Positions 22,405 to 34,345 of a stretch of DNA of 64,000 bases are shown here, piece by piece. The translations under genes were made by a program, and so were the position numbers. Below the pieces are notes generated by a model, which searched no databases, was not told the origin of the DNA, and was given only the letters and a program-made list of their open reading frames with translations. Source of the stretch: Pseudophaeomoniella oleicola (Eukaryota > Ascomycota > Eurotiomycetes > Phaeomoniellales > Phaeomoniellaceae); assembly GCA_003868215.1 (NCBI GenBank), contig QWDQ01000044.1:1-64000 (forward strand), in the 5' to 3' direction. Within the stretch, counting starts at the first letter, position 1; each line of letters starts with the position of its first letter.

Positions 22405-24292
22405 AGTGACAGTGACCGGGGGGTCTTTTCCCGTCGATCTGGGCTGAAAGGGATGATACCAAGTAAAGGCCAAAGGAAAATTGAATTGCTGGGAGGATGA
22501 ATATCGAAAGGTATACAAATCTTATATATGTAGTTGAGGGAAGCTTCCTCTTAGCTTAGGCCCTGGCAGTGATCTGCTGTCTGTCCCGGCGAGGGTTCAT
22601 TGGTTCATTGTCTGATGAAAATCTACCGAGATCGGGTGTTAAGTCTCCCCCACCAGGACAGACTTTCTTACTGCGTAAGAAGTTACGGCGAGACGGTCAA
22701 AGTGCACCAGACATTTTGCTCGGTTGGTCCACGATATCGAACGACCCCACGTGTCTCTGCTGGTTTTAATGACGTGCTCAAGTGTTCGCTGGTGTCAACA
22801 GAACATATTTAGGATAGTGATGTTGCATAGTTTCTTTCGCTTGACCGGATTCAACAAGCATGGCGTCTTGGAGGCTTGGACTATTACCCTGCGTAGTAGG
22901 TATCATCAAGATAGATCCGGCGTAAAAAGAAACCATTAATGATTCATCCGCCATTGATATGCACGATTCCACGGCTCCTGTTGAATTGGGTTCCAGTTAA
23001 TTACTAGCCAAGTCTGCAGCAGCAACACCACTAAATTTTTAAGATTCTCACCAAAAAAAAAGAAAAGAAAAGAAAAAACTAGAGCGGAGGCTTGAGTGAG
23101 TCAGCACCTCGAATAGCCGGTTACATGCGCGCAGATATCAGTGATTGAGCGGTCGAGGTGTCTAGATTCCTCATAGGAGACACCATTCGGGGATAGGGAT
23201 ATTCATCATAGCCAAAGTCCCTTCCCAGAACACAAACACTAACAAGATAAAGCAAAAGGATGTAATAAGGTCACGTTCAATACCCGACATCGGAAAGCTA
23301 CCCAGATACCCAGGTACCCAGGTAGCGACTGGTCAATTGATTTCTATTTCGATATTCCCTATCATATACACAAGATACCTATAGTAATTAGCTGCTAGGA
23401 TAACCGATATAACATTGTTCCCCCGCGAGCCCGTCATTATTCCCACCAGTTTATACCCGGGGTACCCAACCCCTTCGGCGGAGTCTAGGAACCAGTAGCT
23501 TGAAGTACAGTATCTCCCAAAGTCACCCGGAGTCCGAAGAGTTGGTGTAGTCTATATCACACTCGGGGTTGAATTGTATTCCTCTCCACTGTTAAAGGAC
23601 AGGCATGTCTTCTATTCGTGTCGCTATTTCATTTGTTTGCCTTCATTCTATGGCTTAGGAAAAAGAGAGAAATCTGCTCAGCAGAACCTGCATGTAAGTG
23701 CCTATAACGAAACAGATCAATCCGCCTCGTAACTGGTATCCACATCCATTTCCCAACAGCGTCGAAAATGAACTCAGCAAAGTCAGATTCCGCCATTCTA
23801 GGACTGAGTCACCTCTACCCCTGCACAATTGTACACCTCACTCTAGCTTAACGGCCTCAGGACTGGTCTGACGCATTCCAGGCACAAGTCTTCTAGAAAT
23901 CCCGGTCAGGGGTCCATCACTTGCCGCAATAAGCTAAGTTATCGAAACATAACATTCATCCCGATGTCAACAACTTGGCCCCCATTCTACAACTACGGAT
24001 AGATCTGTTCTCATACAGCATCGGATCCAAAGTACAGGCAGGACCAAATTCGCTGCTGAAAGAATGACATATGATGACAATGCTTACCTGGCTTAGCATA
24101 GCTACCCAATCGGAATTAATATATAAGCCACTGAACGAACGCAGGCTAGCTGACGTTATATTCTTCCGGTGCTAAGGTGAGAGGATATTTCCCTGATGGA
24201 AATACTATCTCTCATTCAAATACTGTTATCGTCTGTTGCTGCAACTGCATCTTCAGTATATTTCTCCTAAATTGGATCCTCAAAGGTAAACC
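22405..24292. other. 1.9-kb intergenic region
   Basis: No credible coding frame. It contains an A/G-rich run near 23047-23080, a short imperfect repeat of CCAGGTA units at about 23303-23330 and several pyrimidine-rich stretches. It separates the divergent transporter and methyltransferase genes and probably holds both promoters. Confidence 0.5.
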
Positions 24293-24979
24293 ATGGCCTC
24301 TCAACAGATCGATTCTGCAAAAGGCGCTGCAATTTACAATGACCTCGTTCTGCGCCTGTATGACTTCTACGTCCTCGGGCTCTCGTTCTCCTACTGGTGG
24401 CGATGTCCTACCAAGACCATCTTAGTACCATTCTGGCGGCGATGCTTCACAGACAACCATCTGGATATTGGTGTCGGCACTGGTTACTTCCCCACCTGTG
24501 CACCAACTCTGACTTCGGAATCACAATTGACACTTCTGGACTTCAATGCCAAAGCACTCAATGCGGCGACGGAAAGGATCACTAAGACTACTGCTGCAAA
24601 GGTCGATCCGATCCGTGGCGATGCATTCGACCTGTCAAAGTACCTCGGTGGCAGACGGTTCAGTTCCGTGTCCCTCTTCAATGTTTTTCACTGCCTTCCT
24701 GCCTCACCTTCCACCAAAGTCCAGATCCTCACACGGCTGACGGACTACTTGGAAGACGATGGAGTCGTCTACGGCTGTACTATCCTCGGCTATGGAGCTC
24801 CGCATAACTGGCTGGGGATGTTACACATGAAATACTATAACTGGAAAGGGATATTCACCAATGCGAAAGATGATGTAACGACTTTCAAGACGGCGCTGGA
24901 GGAGAATTATCATGAAGTCGAGATAGAGGTTACGGGCGTTGTTTTGTTATTCAGAGGAGCAAAACCGAAGAGAGTATGA
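24293..24979 (+). CDS. Class I SAM-dependent methyltransferase, small
   Basis: Single exon, 228 aa. Motif I is LDIGVGTGYF, followed by an acidic motif II in LTLLDFNAKAL and a motif near GDAFDLSKYL. The C-terminal half, VSLFNVFHCLPA and LEDDGVVYGCTILG, matches the core strands of class I methyltransferases. Lengths and motifs resemble small fungal type 11/12 methyltransferases often found with secondary-metabolite genes, but no synthase lies nearby, so the substrate is unknown. N-terminal residues (YNDLVLRLYDFYVLGLSFSY) form a helix typical of the group. Confidence 0.8.
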   Translation: MASQQIDSAKGAAIYNDLVLRLYDFYVLGLSFSYWWRCPTKTILVPFWRRCFTDNHLDIGVGTGYFPTCAPTLTSESQLTLLDFNAKALNAATERITKTTAAKVDPIRGDAFDLSKYLGGRRFSSVSLFNVFHCLPASPSTKVQILTRLTDYLEDDGVVYGCTILGYGAPHNWLGMLHMKYYNWKGIFTNAKDDVTTFKTALEENYHEVEIEVTGVVLLFRGAKPKRV

Positions 24980-25524
24980 AGATATGAATTCTTGTCAATT
25001 TACCCCTCGATCTGTATCTACTTGCCTCATGCACCTTGGGCTAAGGCAGCGATATCAGGGACTCTCGAAGGCATAGACTCTCTTGAACTGCATCAGCCTT
25101 ACTCAATCCAGCCGTTCCCAGCCGATTCGTTGTATCCGTTGTATCCATTTTGAATCTGACACTGCTGTCTTGCTCTCACCAAGTGTGGCCTCTAGGGGGG
25201 GTTGCCGATCCTCCGTAGGCGCAAGGAAACACCTTGGCGAGACTACGTATTGACTCTTCCAAATCAGTAGTTGTTCCCTATTCATTGAAATTCCCTTCGA
25301 AGGCAAATGTTATATCTGAAGAATACTCAACGGAGCGTATGTTTGTTATAGCAACTGGGAATCTATGTAAGAAGCGTCGGAAAATTTGAAGATGTACGCT
25401 GAACCTGAATGCCCTTGCGGAAACGTCCTCGGTAATTAAAAGGGAAAGGAGATGTAAAGAGAAAAACTTTGATGCATCATTTGCCATGGCTCGTTAATTC
25501 CTGGATATGTCTGTGATTCTTCCA
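24980..25524. other. Intergenic, methyltransferase to UBC12
   Basis: About 545 bp between convergent stops. No gene or repeat is recognised; it contains both 3' ends. Confidence 0.45.
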
Positions 25525-26220
25525 TTATTTCAGTACTCTGTCGAATTGGACACCCTTGACGGATCCTCCAGCCATGGCGGTTCTGGCATTTCTTCTGAAC
25601 CCTTCTCTGTTCGTTCGGAGATCGTCGGCTGCTTCTTTATTCAAAGGGTCTGATGCATTTGGTTCGAGGAAAAGAAACTGGATGGTGGTCAGTTCGAGGC
25701 TTGGTTATTGATAGAGGGTACACCCACCTGCATGCCGACAATCACGGCGTTTAAGTTGAGCACAGGCTTCCAATCCTCTCGGAGGATGTTCAGGCAGACA
25801 TTGCCCTCCAGATCGATGTTCGGATGGTAGATTTTTTGCGTACACTTGACTTTCGGGGGGTCATGGGGGAAGTTCTGATTGATCGAAAAGGTGAAAACGA
25901 AGCCGCCACCTTTATACATTCCTTCGTCTGGTTCGATTGTGAGGGTAAAGTTAAGGATGTCGTCTGGATCTGGAAAATGTGTCTTCATCGTCGAGCCGAG
26001 AGAAAGATCGCCCAAATCTGTGGTAATCAGCGATGCGCGTTGGCGCACTTGTGCTAGGCACTAACCCTTCTGCACCCGAAGCTGAGCGGCAGTGACCTTC
26101 TTCTTTTTCTGACCTCCTTGCGCTGCCTCATCCTTCTGTTGCTGCTGTTTCTGCCCGACAAAGTCAGCTACCGCCTGTGCGCAGAGTGCGCATTCTCACC
26201 ATCGACCATATTTTGAGCAT
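25525..26220 (-). CDS. UBC12: NEDD8-conjugating enzyme Ubc12
   Basis: E2 enzyme that receives Nedd8/Rub1 from the Ula1-Uba3 E1 and passes it to cullins. Four exons: 26220-26200, 26150-26066, 26017-25728 and 25677-25525 (182 aa). The tiny first exon encodes MLKIWSM, the N-terminal peptide that docks on the E1 in this family and sets Ubc12 apart from ubiquitin E2s. The E2 core has [10 protein letters not shown], the HPN triad in KIYHPNI and the catalytic Cys110 in [12 protein letters not shown]. The end is FDRVLK. Confidence 0.95.
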
Positions 26221-26870
26221 TTTGCCTGCTGAAATGACCAAACTATTTTGGGATGCTGGAGGACAGTATGTCACTATATGGCGAATCACCTTCGATGGTG
26301 GGCAACTAAGGGATGTCCTCTGGCGATTTCGACACAAGATACGTGGGGTTCGTCGCAGATGATCTTCGACGGGGTATTTTATCTGAGCCTAAGAATGAAC
26401 ACTGTGGCTGCGCTTGTAGGGGCTCGACCTCCTAGAAGTTCTGATACTGGTACAAACTCTTCAAGATGCCTTGTAGGCTCTAGACACAGACAGTGATCCG
26501 TTTACATCGCAGTTGAGAGGTCGTCATGTCGGTCATTTCCGTGGGCTGTAGCAGTATGCGGAAGATTACCGAGGCCGAACTTTATTGCGGAGTACTTCGC
26601 GATAGACGGAATATTCCTACTGCTAAATTGAGTCTGATGCTATACACATTCACAAGTTCTAGAAGTATTCTGAAACGATGAATAAGATGGGTATTTCAAG
26701 CAATTCTTGCCTGTGACATAACTATGCTACTACAAGTACAGAAGGTAAACAAACTTCGACGAAACGCTGTCGAGAATCAAGGATATCGGAAAAGGAGTAA
26801 TCAAGGAGATTCGTAAAATTGGGACCAGCCTTCGTGACTTATTGCAATGACTCAGAAAATCAGATCTTCC
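26221..26870. other. Intergenic, UBC12 promoter side
   Basis: About 650 bp between the UBC12 start and the chitin synthase stop, both on the minus strand. No feature recognised. Confidence 0.45.
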
Positions 26871-29758
26871 CTATCTTCTCCTCAAGCAGCACATGATACT
26901 TGTTTTGGACAAGAAGCACAAAAAGCCTAGGAATCGGATCAAGGATAAAACAGCAGTCGACCACATGAGTGCTTGAAAGTAATGTGACGTACGAACTGTG
27001 GCTTTGGTCTGCAGACGGTCAGTACCCAACTTCTCAAATGGATGCTACGAGCACTTACAGCAAAACCAAATTTGTCCAGACTGTCACTGGTGATGACAAC
27101 AGCAAGGAGGGCATTGGAAAAGATCCATGTAGCCACAAGCTTAGTACGGAAACCCTTATATGCATCTTCCAGGGTCTTTTCGTCTTTCTCTTCTTCGACT
27201 TGCATCGGTGCTAAAGCTCTCTTGACTACCTCTCCAAATTGGCTGTCGATATCGGCCTGGGGCCTTTCAACTTCTTCTACCACTTTCTTGTCACTCTTTT
27301 CATCCTTTTTAACACTGGCTGACGGCAGCACGTCTACCTTATCAGAGCCTTTCGTACCCCACGAGACATCGTGCCAATTGCTGAAGGCGTAGATCATGAG
27401 GACGTTGATGAAAGATGGAGCCACAAGCAGATATTGAAGGAACGATGTGAACATATGCCACGGGTCCATGTAAAGGAATGATGCAACGAAGTAGAGTCCG
27501 AATGTTGAGGCAAGAGCAATAATGATGACACCCGGTCCACTTGATGCGAAGAACGAATTAAGAAACTCGCTGGCACCATCGTTCGTGTCAATATCCGTCA
27601 TGCTCTTACCGTTGAAAGCGAGATAGACAAGGTACAGCGAGAGGAACATAACGTAGGCTTGGATCACACCGAATATGCACATCGACAGTATGTAACTCCA
27701 CTTGGAACCTTTCGGCCGATTACCGAGTGCAAGGATGAACTGCAACAGGAGGAATGCGATGTAGATATACTGTAGTACCGTGTTGACGATTGGTGTTGCC
27801 GTATTGCCGAAAGGGAAAGCCTTGTTGTCGTTGGTGCTGTTGGCCGTCCCGACCAAGTTCATCATGATCTGAGTGGTCAACCAAAATGACGAGAGCGAGA
27901 ACCAGGATAGTATGACCGAGCATGTATTGTATATCATCTGGATATGGAGGAAAAACATCCGAATGATGCTGTGACTACTCTTGTACATCCGTGAGAAATG
28001 TATGAGAGAGTAAATGCTGGCCGCAAAGGATCCGTTCAGCCATCGTCTTCTTTGGCCGATGAATTCGGCGGCCCCCTCCGGCACATCAGTCTCGCCTTTG
28101 GCCGCTTTGACGTATGAGAGATGCCATTTAGAGCCTGCTTTGGCCACCAGTTCAAAACAAAGGATACGATCCTCGGCCAAGAACATGTTCTTCTTGAAGA
28201 TATTCATACCTTCAATACCTTTCTTGCCAAGTTTCTTAGCGAGAGTGTGGTCTCCGTGGAAGTATTGTTCCAGCGGTCTTCCCAAGATCGCTCGGTATCG
28301 GTAAGCAGAAAAGGCACCAGGCAGGACACTGACATAGCCAAATGAACTCTCTAATGGCTTATCAAGAATGTTGCTGATCTTGTATTCGAAATTTTGCGCC
28401 GCCACGAGGGGATTGAGTAACTTTGTCCAGCCTTGACCTAACATTGCATGAATTTCACCACAAGCCCCTCCGAGAGTTTTGTCGTTGTAGAACGCCTCCC
28501 AAAGGTAGAGAAGGGATTTATTTCCAGGCTTGGTACCGGCATCAAGCAAAATACATACTTCCGGGTTGAGAATTGGTCCAAATGCTTTGAAGAGCCAGCG
28601 ATGTGAATTGATTTTCTTGCTGTTCTTCTGCTTCAAACAGAACATCATCTGAACTGGAGGCAGTGTGCTTGCGGTATCGTCCTGCGGTCGAACGAGCTGG
28701 AGATTCGGTGTGACGGATAGCTGAGTTGTATATTCAAAAATGTGTGCGACCGTCTCAACGCCATCCACGTCTTTCTTCATTACACCATCCTGATAGACAC
28801 CAATGGTCGCAAGGAGGTCGAGGGTATTCTTATCAGCAGGGTCGATACCGTCGAAGACCAGACAGACGACAATCTTCTGCCAAGCAGGTCCACCCTTGTG
28901 CCAGAATTCAGTGTGCTTGAGGTTGACGATTTCCCGAATATTTTGCATCACACCGTGAAGTGTGCGTGCTGTCAATACCTTATCTTCGTTGTAATATGTG
29001 ATTGCAATGAGTAGTTCAGTGTGTCGGTTGTACATTGCAGGTCTCAGATTATACCCATTTTTCAGATTGAAGTCGCCAGGATCACAGGTTGCAGCTGTAT
29101 ATCGCATGTGCGTGAATTCCTCACTGCCTTTTTCCAAATCGTCTCTGTATTTGGGTTGTATGGCATTCTTGATTGCGCTTGGCACAGGGTAGTCGACACT
29201 GAAAACCTGTCCAGCGGTCAAGTTCACCTTCCTAGTCCCATATCGTTTCAATCCGCCCGAAGTTGGATTTTGTCTCTGTCTCCATGCTTCGACTGATGCC
29301 GCCTCGCTGGGCGCATAATTTGAGCCCATCCTCTGAGGTGGGTCAAATTGGACACGTTGTTCTTGGGCAGAGTATGGTGAAGGCGTCATGGACTTGGCCT
29401 GATATGGAGCAGGCGTGCCAGGCTTAGAGTACGGCTCTGGGGGAGCATCGTACCCAGCACCACTATACGGTGCTGGTGTATGGTGGCCAGCACTCATGTA
29501 ATCAGTCTGATGAGAGGCATAGCTCATAGGCGTATGGACTGCCGAGTGGGGGTCTTCGAAAGGGCCAGTATACGGACTAGGTCTGCTCAGGAGACCATGT
29601 TCTTCTTCGTCATGGCGATAACCATATGGCTGCTGCGACAACTATTAGTTCATATCCATGCTTGTCCAGGAAAGACTGCTCACAGGTTGCGACAAGTCGT
29701 GCATTGCATGTTCGTCCGGGTGCCACGGAGGAGCACCTGGGTAGTTGTTGCGAGACAT
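26871..29758 (-). CDS. Chitin synthase, class III type
   Basis: Polymerises UDP-GlcNAc into cell-wall chitin at hyphal tips. Three exons: 29758-29684, 29632-27059 and 27008-26871, giving 928 aa. The N-terminal about 130 residues are a Pro/Tyr/Ser-rich cytosolic tail with repeated APYS/TPAPY units. The N-terminal chitin-synthase domain follows ([20 protein letters not shown]), then the glycosyltransferase-2 core with [21 protein letters not shown] and the catalytic [17 protein letters not shown]. Multiple membrane spans come after that, and a last exon gives [19 protein letters not shown] and [24 protein letters not shown] and the [12 protein letters not shown] context fit class III. Exon 2 begins at a tandem CAGCAG acceptor, so one glutamine may be optional. 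Confidence 0.95.
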
Positions 29759-32548
29759 GGCGCACCTCGATTGATTTCAAAGATATCTTTAGATACAGTG
29801 AAATCAGACAAGACTGCTATGCTAAGTGGTTGACTGGCCGTTGGAACACCAGCAGTATGCAAGTAATGAATGAGGTGATTTCAGCCACCGGGGCTTACGT
29901 CTGAAATTCCAACCTGTGGAATGTGACTAGAATAGCACGGTGTGTTCTTGAGGCATGAATTGAATCAAAGAACTGATTGTTCTCTCAGGGTACAAAGGAT
30001 TGTTCAAAGGTCTTGCGAATCAACACAGACCTGTTTGGGGTTGGACAGGGTAAAGCAGTGAGGGAGTGGATTGAGATTGATGAAGCAACCAACGACCTTG
30101 TTATGTATGTATGTATTCGAATCGCTGAGAATAACGCAAAACACGACAGGCAACAAGCTAAAGGGACTGCGCTTAACAGTAATGACTGTGGTAAAAAGAA
30201 GGAAGAAGGACTGAAATATCCATACTTCACGACATTCTGTCGACTTGGCCTCCTGGTGAAGTGTCTCGGTGTCTCAATCGTGAGAGACCCCTGATCTTCC
30301 CCAAGCCTATCGATGGAGTCAAGTTGAAGTCTGCTGACTGGCTCGCTGGAGTCGCGTAGTACGGTAGTAAATGTGTACACCGAGGACGCTTAGCCAGGGG
30401 TTTCAGGAACGAGCGCTTTACTATTTTCATCTGCCTCTTGGCAGCCAATCAAATGGCATGACATGACCAAGAGTTAATTAGACGCTCTCGAGGGTTCCAT
30501 CTATGAACTGCATCGCCATCAAATTGATCCTCCAGAGTCACTATTGTTGATTCATTCTTGCTGCACCTCATCATATCTCCTTACTCGAGATGGACAAAGT
30601 CGGTAGATCCTACAGCATACAGAATGAACAAATTGCACTGTTCTGCAGGGCAACCTCATGATGTATCCAGACGTTTGAAGCCTACACATACCATTGGACT
30701 CCCCAGTACATTAAGAAAACTAGGTGGATTCAAATATATGTAGTATATCTGAAACGACTATGATTGGGGACATGCTCGTGCTCCATTCCCTTCTGCTGTC
30801 TTACCCTGGTTTCGACTTGACGCTCTGTTTTATCTTGCTCTTCTGCATATAACGGATCATTGCTTTGTGTGGTGGTTCATCCCTCCTTTCCACCTTGAGC
30901 GCTTGTTTCATTCACTCTGGATGTCGTAGACAATGAGCGTCTGAGTACGGCACTCATTGCTTGCGGCGCTTATACAAAGACACGCAAAGACAAGCTTAAG
31001 TGCAGCTTCAATGAAATCCATACATCCACAACAATGATCAGTCCTTGGCTGCCTTCCAGATTTGATCCAGAAGTTACTTATCCTGAGATCAAGGGTCATA
31101 CTAATTCGTCAGCTTTTGATGGCAGATTTGATCTCACCGACAAATTGACTGCCACACCCATAGAACATGAGCGATTTGGTCCTCCTCATATAAGGTGCCT
31201 TCGGTGGCGTTGCCAGGGTGCGAACAATGCACAATCTCATTATCCTACCTATTGTTGTCCTAAAGCAAACATTATCTATGCGTACCTAAATCGGATGCTT
31301 GCACAAGTTCTGCAGGCTTGCAAGCTCGTCTCAACAATATTGAGGCAAGCCGTCCTCAGAACCAAGGCCCATTTGTTGTTCTGAGAAGCTTGACAGTCTG
31401 TCTACATAGGTACATTAGGTATGACAGACCAAATAAATTAGATATCTTGGTGATAGGCATGTATCAGGGGATTTTACTACGAGGGCAGCCATCAAGCATC
31501 TCGCACCCAATAGCCAATGCCTCAACGCTCAGATAGATAAACACAAGGGAAATTAGCATCGACACATGACTTTCTACCTTATCCAGGCTAATTGCGGTAA
31601 TCATCCCATCGGCTCCACCGGTTCTTCATTGCAGGGATATTATTGCAAAAGGAAGGCTACCTACCTTACCTAGGTAGGTACCTTGTAGTACCTGACAACA
31701 ATGCTTTGGTAAGTTAGCTGTTGTAAACAGCATTTGCCGGGAATTCGAATCCCTGCTGAATATCGACCTACAGACATCAGGCCACTCAAATTCATGGTCC
31801 CTAATACTATGCTGTAGTCATAACGGCTTTGATGTATCCATAATCGTGGCTTGGTCTCCGTAATTGTTCAGACCAGGGATAGAGTCGAGGATGATCCCTT
31901 AGGTGATTTCAGGTCAATAATTGATTGATACTACTACGTAGTACGGTACATTAGCACCATAGCGTCCCTCCACTGGAAACTCCTCCGGGCCCCATCACCC
32001 AAGCAAAGCACAGTCCCCCAAGTCGAGAACTCTCACATCCCTTCCCGAAATTGAAACAGGTAGACACACAAGATTCTCTTCAACAACACATCACTCTCGG
32101 CTTCGACTTCCTGTCATCAATCCATTGCTTTTGACGCATTTCTATCTCACTCTTTTGAACAGCTTATCGTTTTTCAACACGGTGGAGTCGCGCATCGCAA
32201 GCCGAGAATCAGGTAGTCATCCAGCCGGAATTGCATGACTACTCGACTTCGCTGCACTTCTTCGTCAACTCGCGGTCAGCATACCTCATTCCATCCCTTG
32301 AGTCGCCACGACCATACCTTTCTCATCAACTTCAAACTTGAATTTCCGACCATACGACTTTCCTAATTTATCGATCTGTCCAGACATGATTAGGTAGTTT
32401 CCTCGTCTGTCAACTTCGCTTGCCAGTCTTCACATCGACGACTTACAGCACTGCCTATGATTCTGGATTGATCGCACATTTCATCACAAACCCAACTTCA
32501 TACTTTCGTTTGTCATAAGTATCGCATTCTGCGTGGCAGCATAATATC
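29759..32548. other. 2.8-kb divergent intergenic region
   Basis: It lies between the chitin synthase and OPY2 start codons. Open frames are scattered and unconvincing. A clean palindromic motif, TACCTAGGTA, lies at 31667-31676 inside CTACCTTACCTAGGTAGG. From about 32000 to 32548 the plus strand is C/T-rich with few purine runs, typical of a long 5' leader for OPY2. The length suits a regulated promoter pair. Confidence 0.5.
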
Positions 32549-33853
32549 ATGGAATTATACGGTCACCAATTGTTTCGTCGCTGTGTCCAATGTCCTGCGG
32601 AAGTGCCATCGTGTCCACCGTGCGCGTCGGATGAGACTTGCACTCTCATAGCCTCATCGTGCACAGCCTGCGCATCTACTGTCTGCACGAAAACAAGTGG
32701 TGGTGAATCGCACAAACACTCCACACCGGCAGGCGCAATTGCTGGTGGTGTCATCGGTGGCGTTGCGGTCATCGCTATCATCACCTACTTGGTTTGGAGA
32801 TACTTCATTCGCGAGAGAAGAAAGGAGTGGGATGCTCAGACTTGGACGGATGTTGACGTGGGGTTGGAAAAGACGGATCAAACGGGGTCGCACAGAAGTG
32901 CCAGACAGTCGACGCGATCAGTGCATTCAATTGCCTCGACCGTCTTAACAAGGGCCTCGAACGTCATCCAAATCGCCTACATACCTGGTGTCACCAACCG
33001 ATCACCTCCCGATACACCTGGTGTCCTTGTCCCGCCAGTCCCTCCTCTACCGTTGACGACCGTCCACTCTGTTACAGCGTCTCCCAACTTCGAACAAGAT
33101 CAACATTTCTTCCTCCCTAGCGACATCCGCGATTCGACTTGGTCCGGCTATTCAGATGTGGCACGGGCGAGCATCAGTCCGAGTCTTGCCAGGTCAAGTG
33201 TGGCAACAACCATCTACAGGAATAATGCTATCGTGAGTCCTATGCCCGCTCAACAGGCCTATAGGGGCAAAGCAGCGGTTGTCAGCGTCAAATCAGGGTC
33301 AACAACTCCAACAATCGCAGAAAGTCAAAGGACTCCCACGCCACCTATGCCCGCCAACGCCGCAGCCATTGCAAATAGTGGCAGCTCAATAGTGGCCAGA
33401 CAGATGATTGCAAAACCAATTGAGGTGAAGAAGTCGTCCTCATCAACCAAGGTCCCGACGCTTGGGAATTTACAGAAAGCAAAGGCTGCACAGAACAAGA
33501 ATGTCCAAGCCAAATCGGACTCATCCGAAGATGGTTCTTCTGACGAAGGACCCAGGTTAGGGCGTGCTCGGAAGAGCTTGTCTAATAACAATCGGGATAG
33601 CCGCCGGGCTGAACCTGCAGCTGTTATTGATGATGCACCAGTGGACGCATTCTCTTCGTCCACGGCGAGAGACAGCTCCACTGGTGCCAATCACCGACAC
33701 AAGAAGAGTGGAAGCCTTCAGTCATTGATCGAGGAAGCTGTTAACAGAGCTGCCAAAGAACCCAGGCACGGAGGGTTGCAAAGTATTTCGGAAACACATA
33801 AAAAGGATGGAGGTCCGTTCTCTGATGCCAATGAGCTGAAGGAGAATTTTTGA
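32549..33853 (+). CDS. OPY2: Opy2-like membrane anchor of HOG/MAPK signalling
   Basis: Opy2 anchors Ste50 at the plasma membrane and so links sensors to the Ste11 branch of osmotic and filamentation MAPK pathways. Single exon, 434 aa. The short extracellular N-terminus is a cysteine knot with regular spacing (CVQCPAEVPSCPPCASDETC then SSCTACASTVC), the Opy2 signature. One membrane span lies near residues 62-85 (GAIAGGVIGGVAVIAIITYL), followed by a basic stop-transfer FIRERRKEW. The long cytosolic tail is Ser/Pro-rich with SDIRDSTWSGYSDVARASIS, the conserved tail motif expected to bind Ste50. There is no signal peptide, so the N-out topology would come from the span itself. Confidence 0.88.
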   Translation: MELYGHQLFRRCVQCPAEVPSCPPCASDETCTLIASSCTACASTVCTKTSGGESHKHSTPAGAIAGGVIGGVAVIAIITYLVWRYFIRERRKEWDAQTWTDVDVGLEKTDQTGSHRSARQSTRSVHSIASTVLTRASNVIQIAYIPGVTNRSPPDTPGVLVPPVPPLPLTTVHSVTASPNFEQDQHFFLPSDIRDSTWSGYSDVARASISPSLARSSVATTIYRNNAIVSPMPAQQAYRGKAAVVSVKSGSTTPTIAESQRTPTPPMPANAAAIANSGSSIVARQMIAKPIEVKKSSSSTKVPTLGNLQKAKAAQNKNVQAKSDSSEDGSSDEGPRLGRARKSLSNNNRDSRRAEPAAVIDDAPVDAFSSSTARDSSTGANHRHKKSGSLQSLIEEAVNRAAKEPRHGGLQSISETHKKDGGPFSDANELKENF

Positions 33854-34345
33854 TTGCCTTTGACGTGCGTTATAACGGCGTTGTTGGATTCTGGGAGGCG
33901 CAAAGGAACATGTTGGGAGCGGATCTAGGACGAGAAAGCTGGGTTGGCCATCTTTGACCATGTTCGATTGAGTGCCAACATTCTGATATTTCTTTGTATA
34001 TACTTCTGATGAGCTCCGATTCAAGATCTTGCCGTCTATTATATTTCATATATTTTGCAATCAAATGTGATTTTGACCGTATTTTTACGGATCAGACTTA
34101 ACTCTTGAGACTGCTCTCTTACCACCATTACCATCTTGACAATGTCGTATCAATTTAGCTGGATTTCGAGTTTGGTGTAATATCTCGCGTCACGCGTGGG
34201 GCCAGACGCGTCGAAACGCGGTTTTCAGCCAGTTTCCATATTACCCCAATACAGTCTCCAACATAAACTGATCGTTGACGGCTTCTGCGTATGGTCAGGT
34301 CCTCATCCTGGATTATACTACATCTACTCCTGGCCACAGTCATTC
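33854..34345. other. Intergenic OPY2-PRI1
   Basis: About 490 bp, tandem genes. The open frame of PRI1 runs upstream to a GTG at 34196, but no ATG occurs before 34346, so this part is taken as promoter and leader. Confidence 0.45.

Noticed and set aside
24293-24979. Secondary-metabolite cluster around the methyltransferase
   Set aside because: Neighbours are UBC12 and an MFS transporter; there is no synthase, P450 or regulator adjacent.
31735-31765. TTCGAATCCC near a possible tRNA T-arm
   Set aside because: The flanking bases do not pair as a 5-bp T stem and no acceptor or anticodon stem could be drawn.
34196-34345. Extra 50 codons at the PRI1 N-terminus
   Set aside because: The frame begins with GTG and its sequence is not protein-like; ATG 34346 is preferred.
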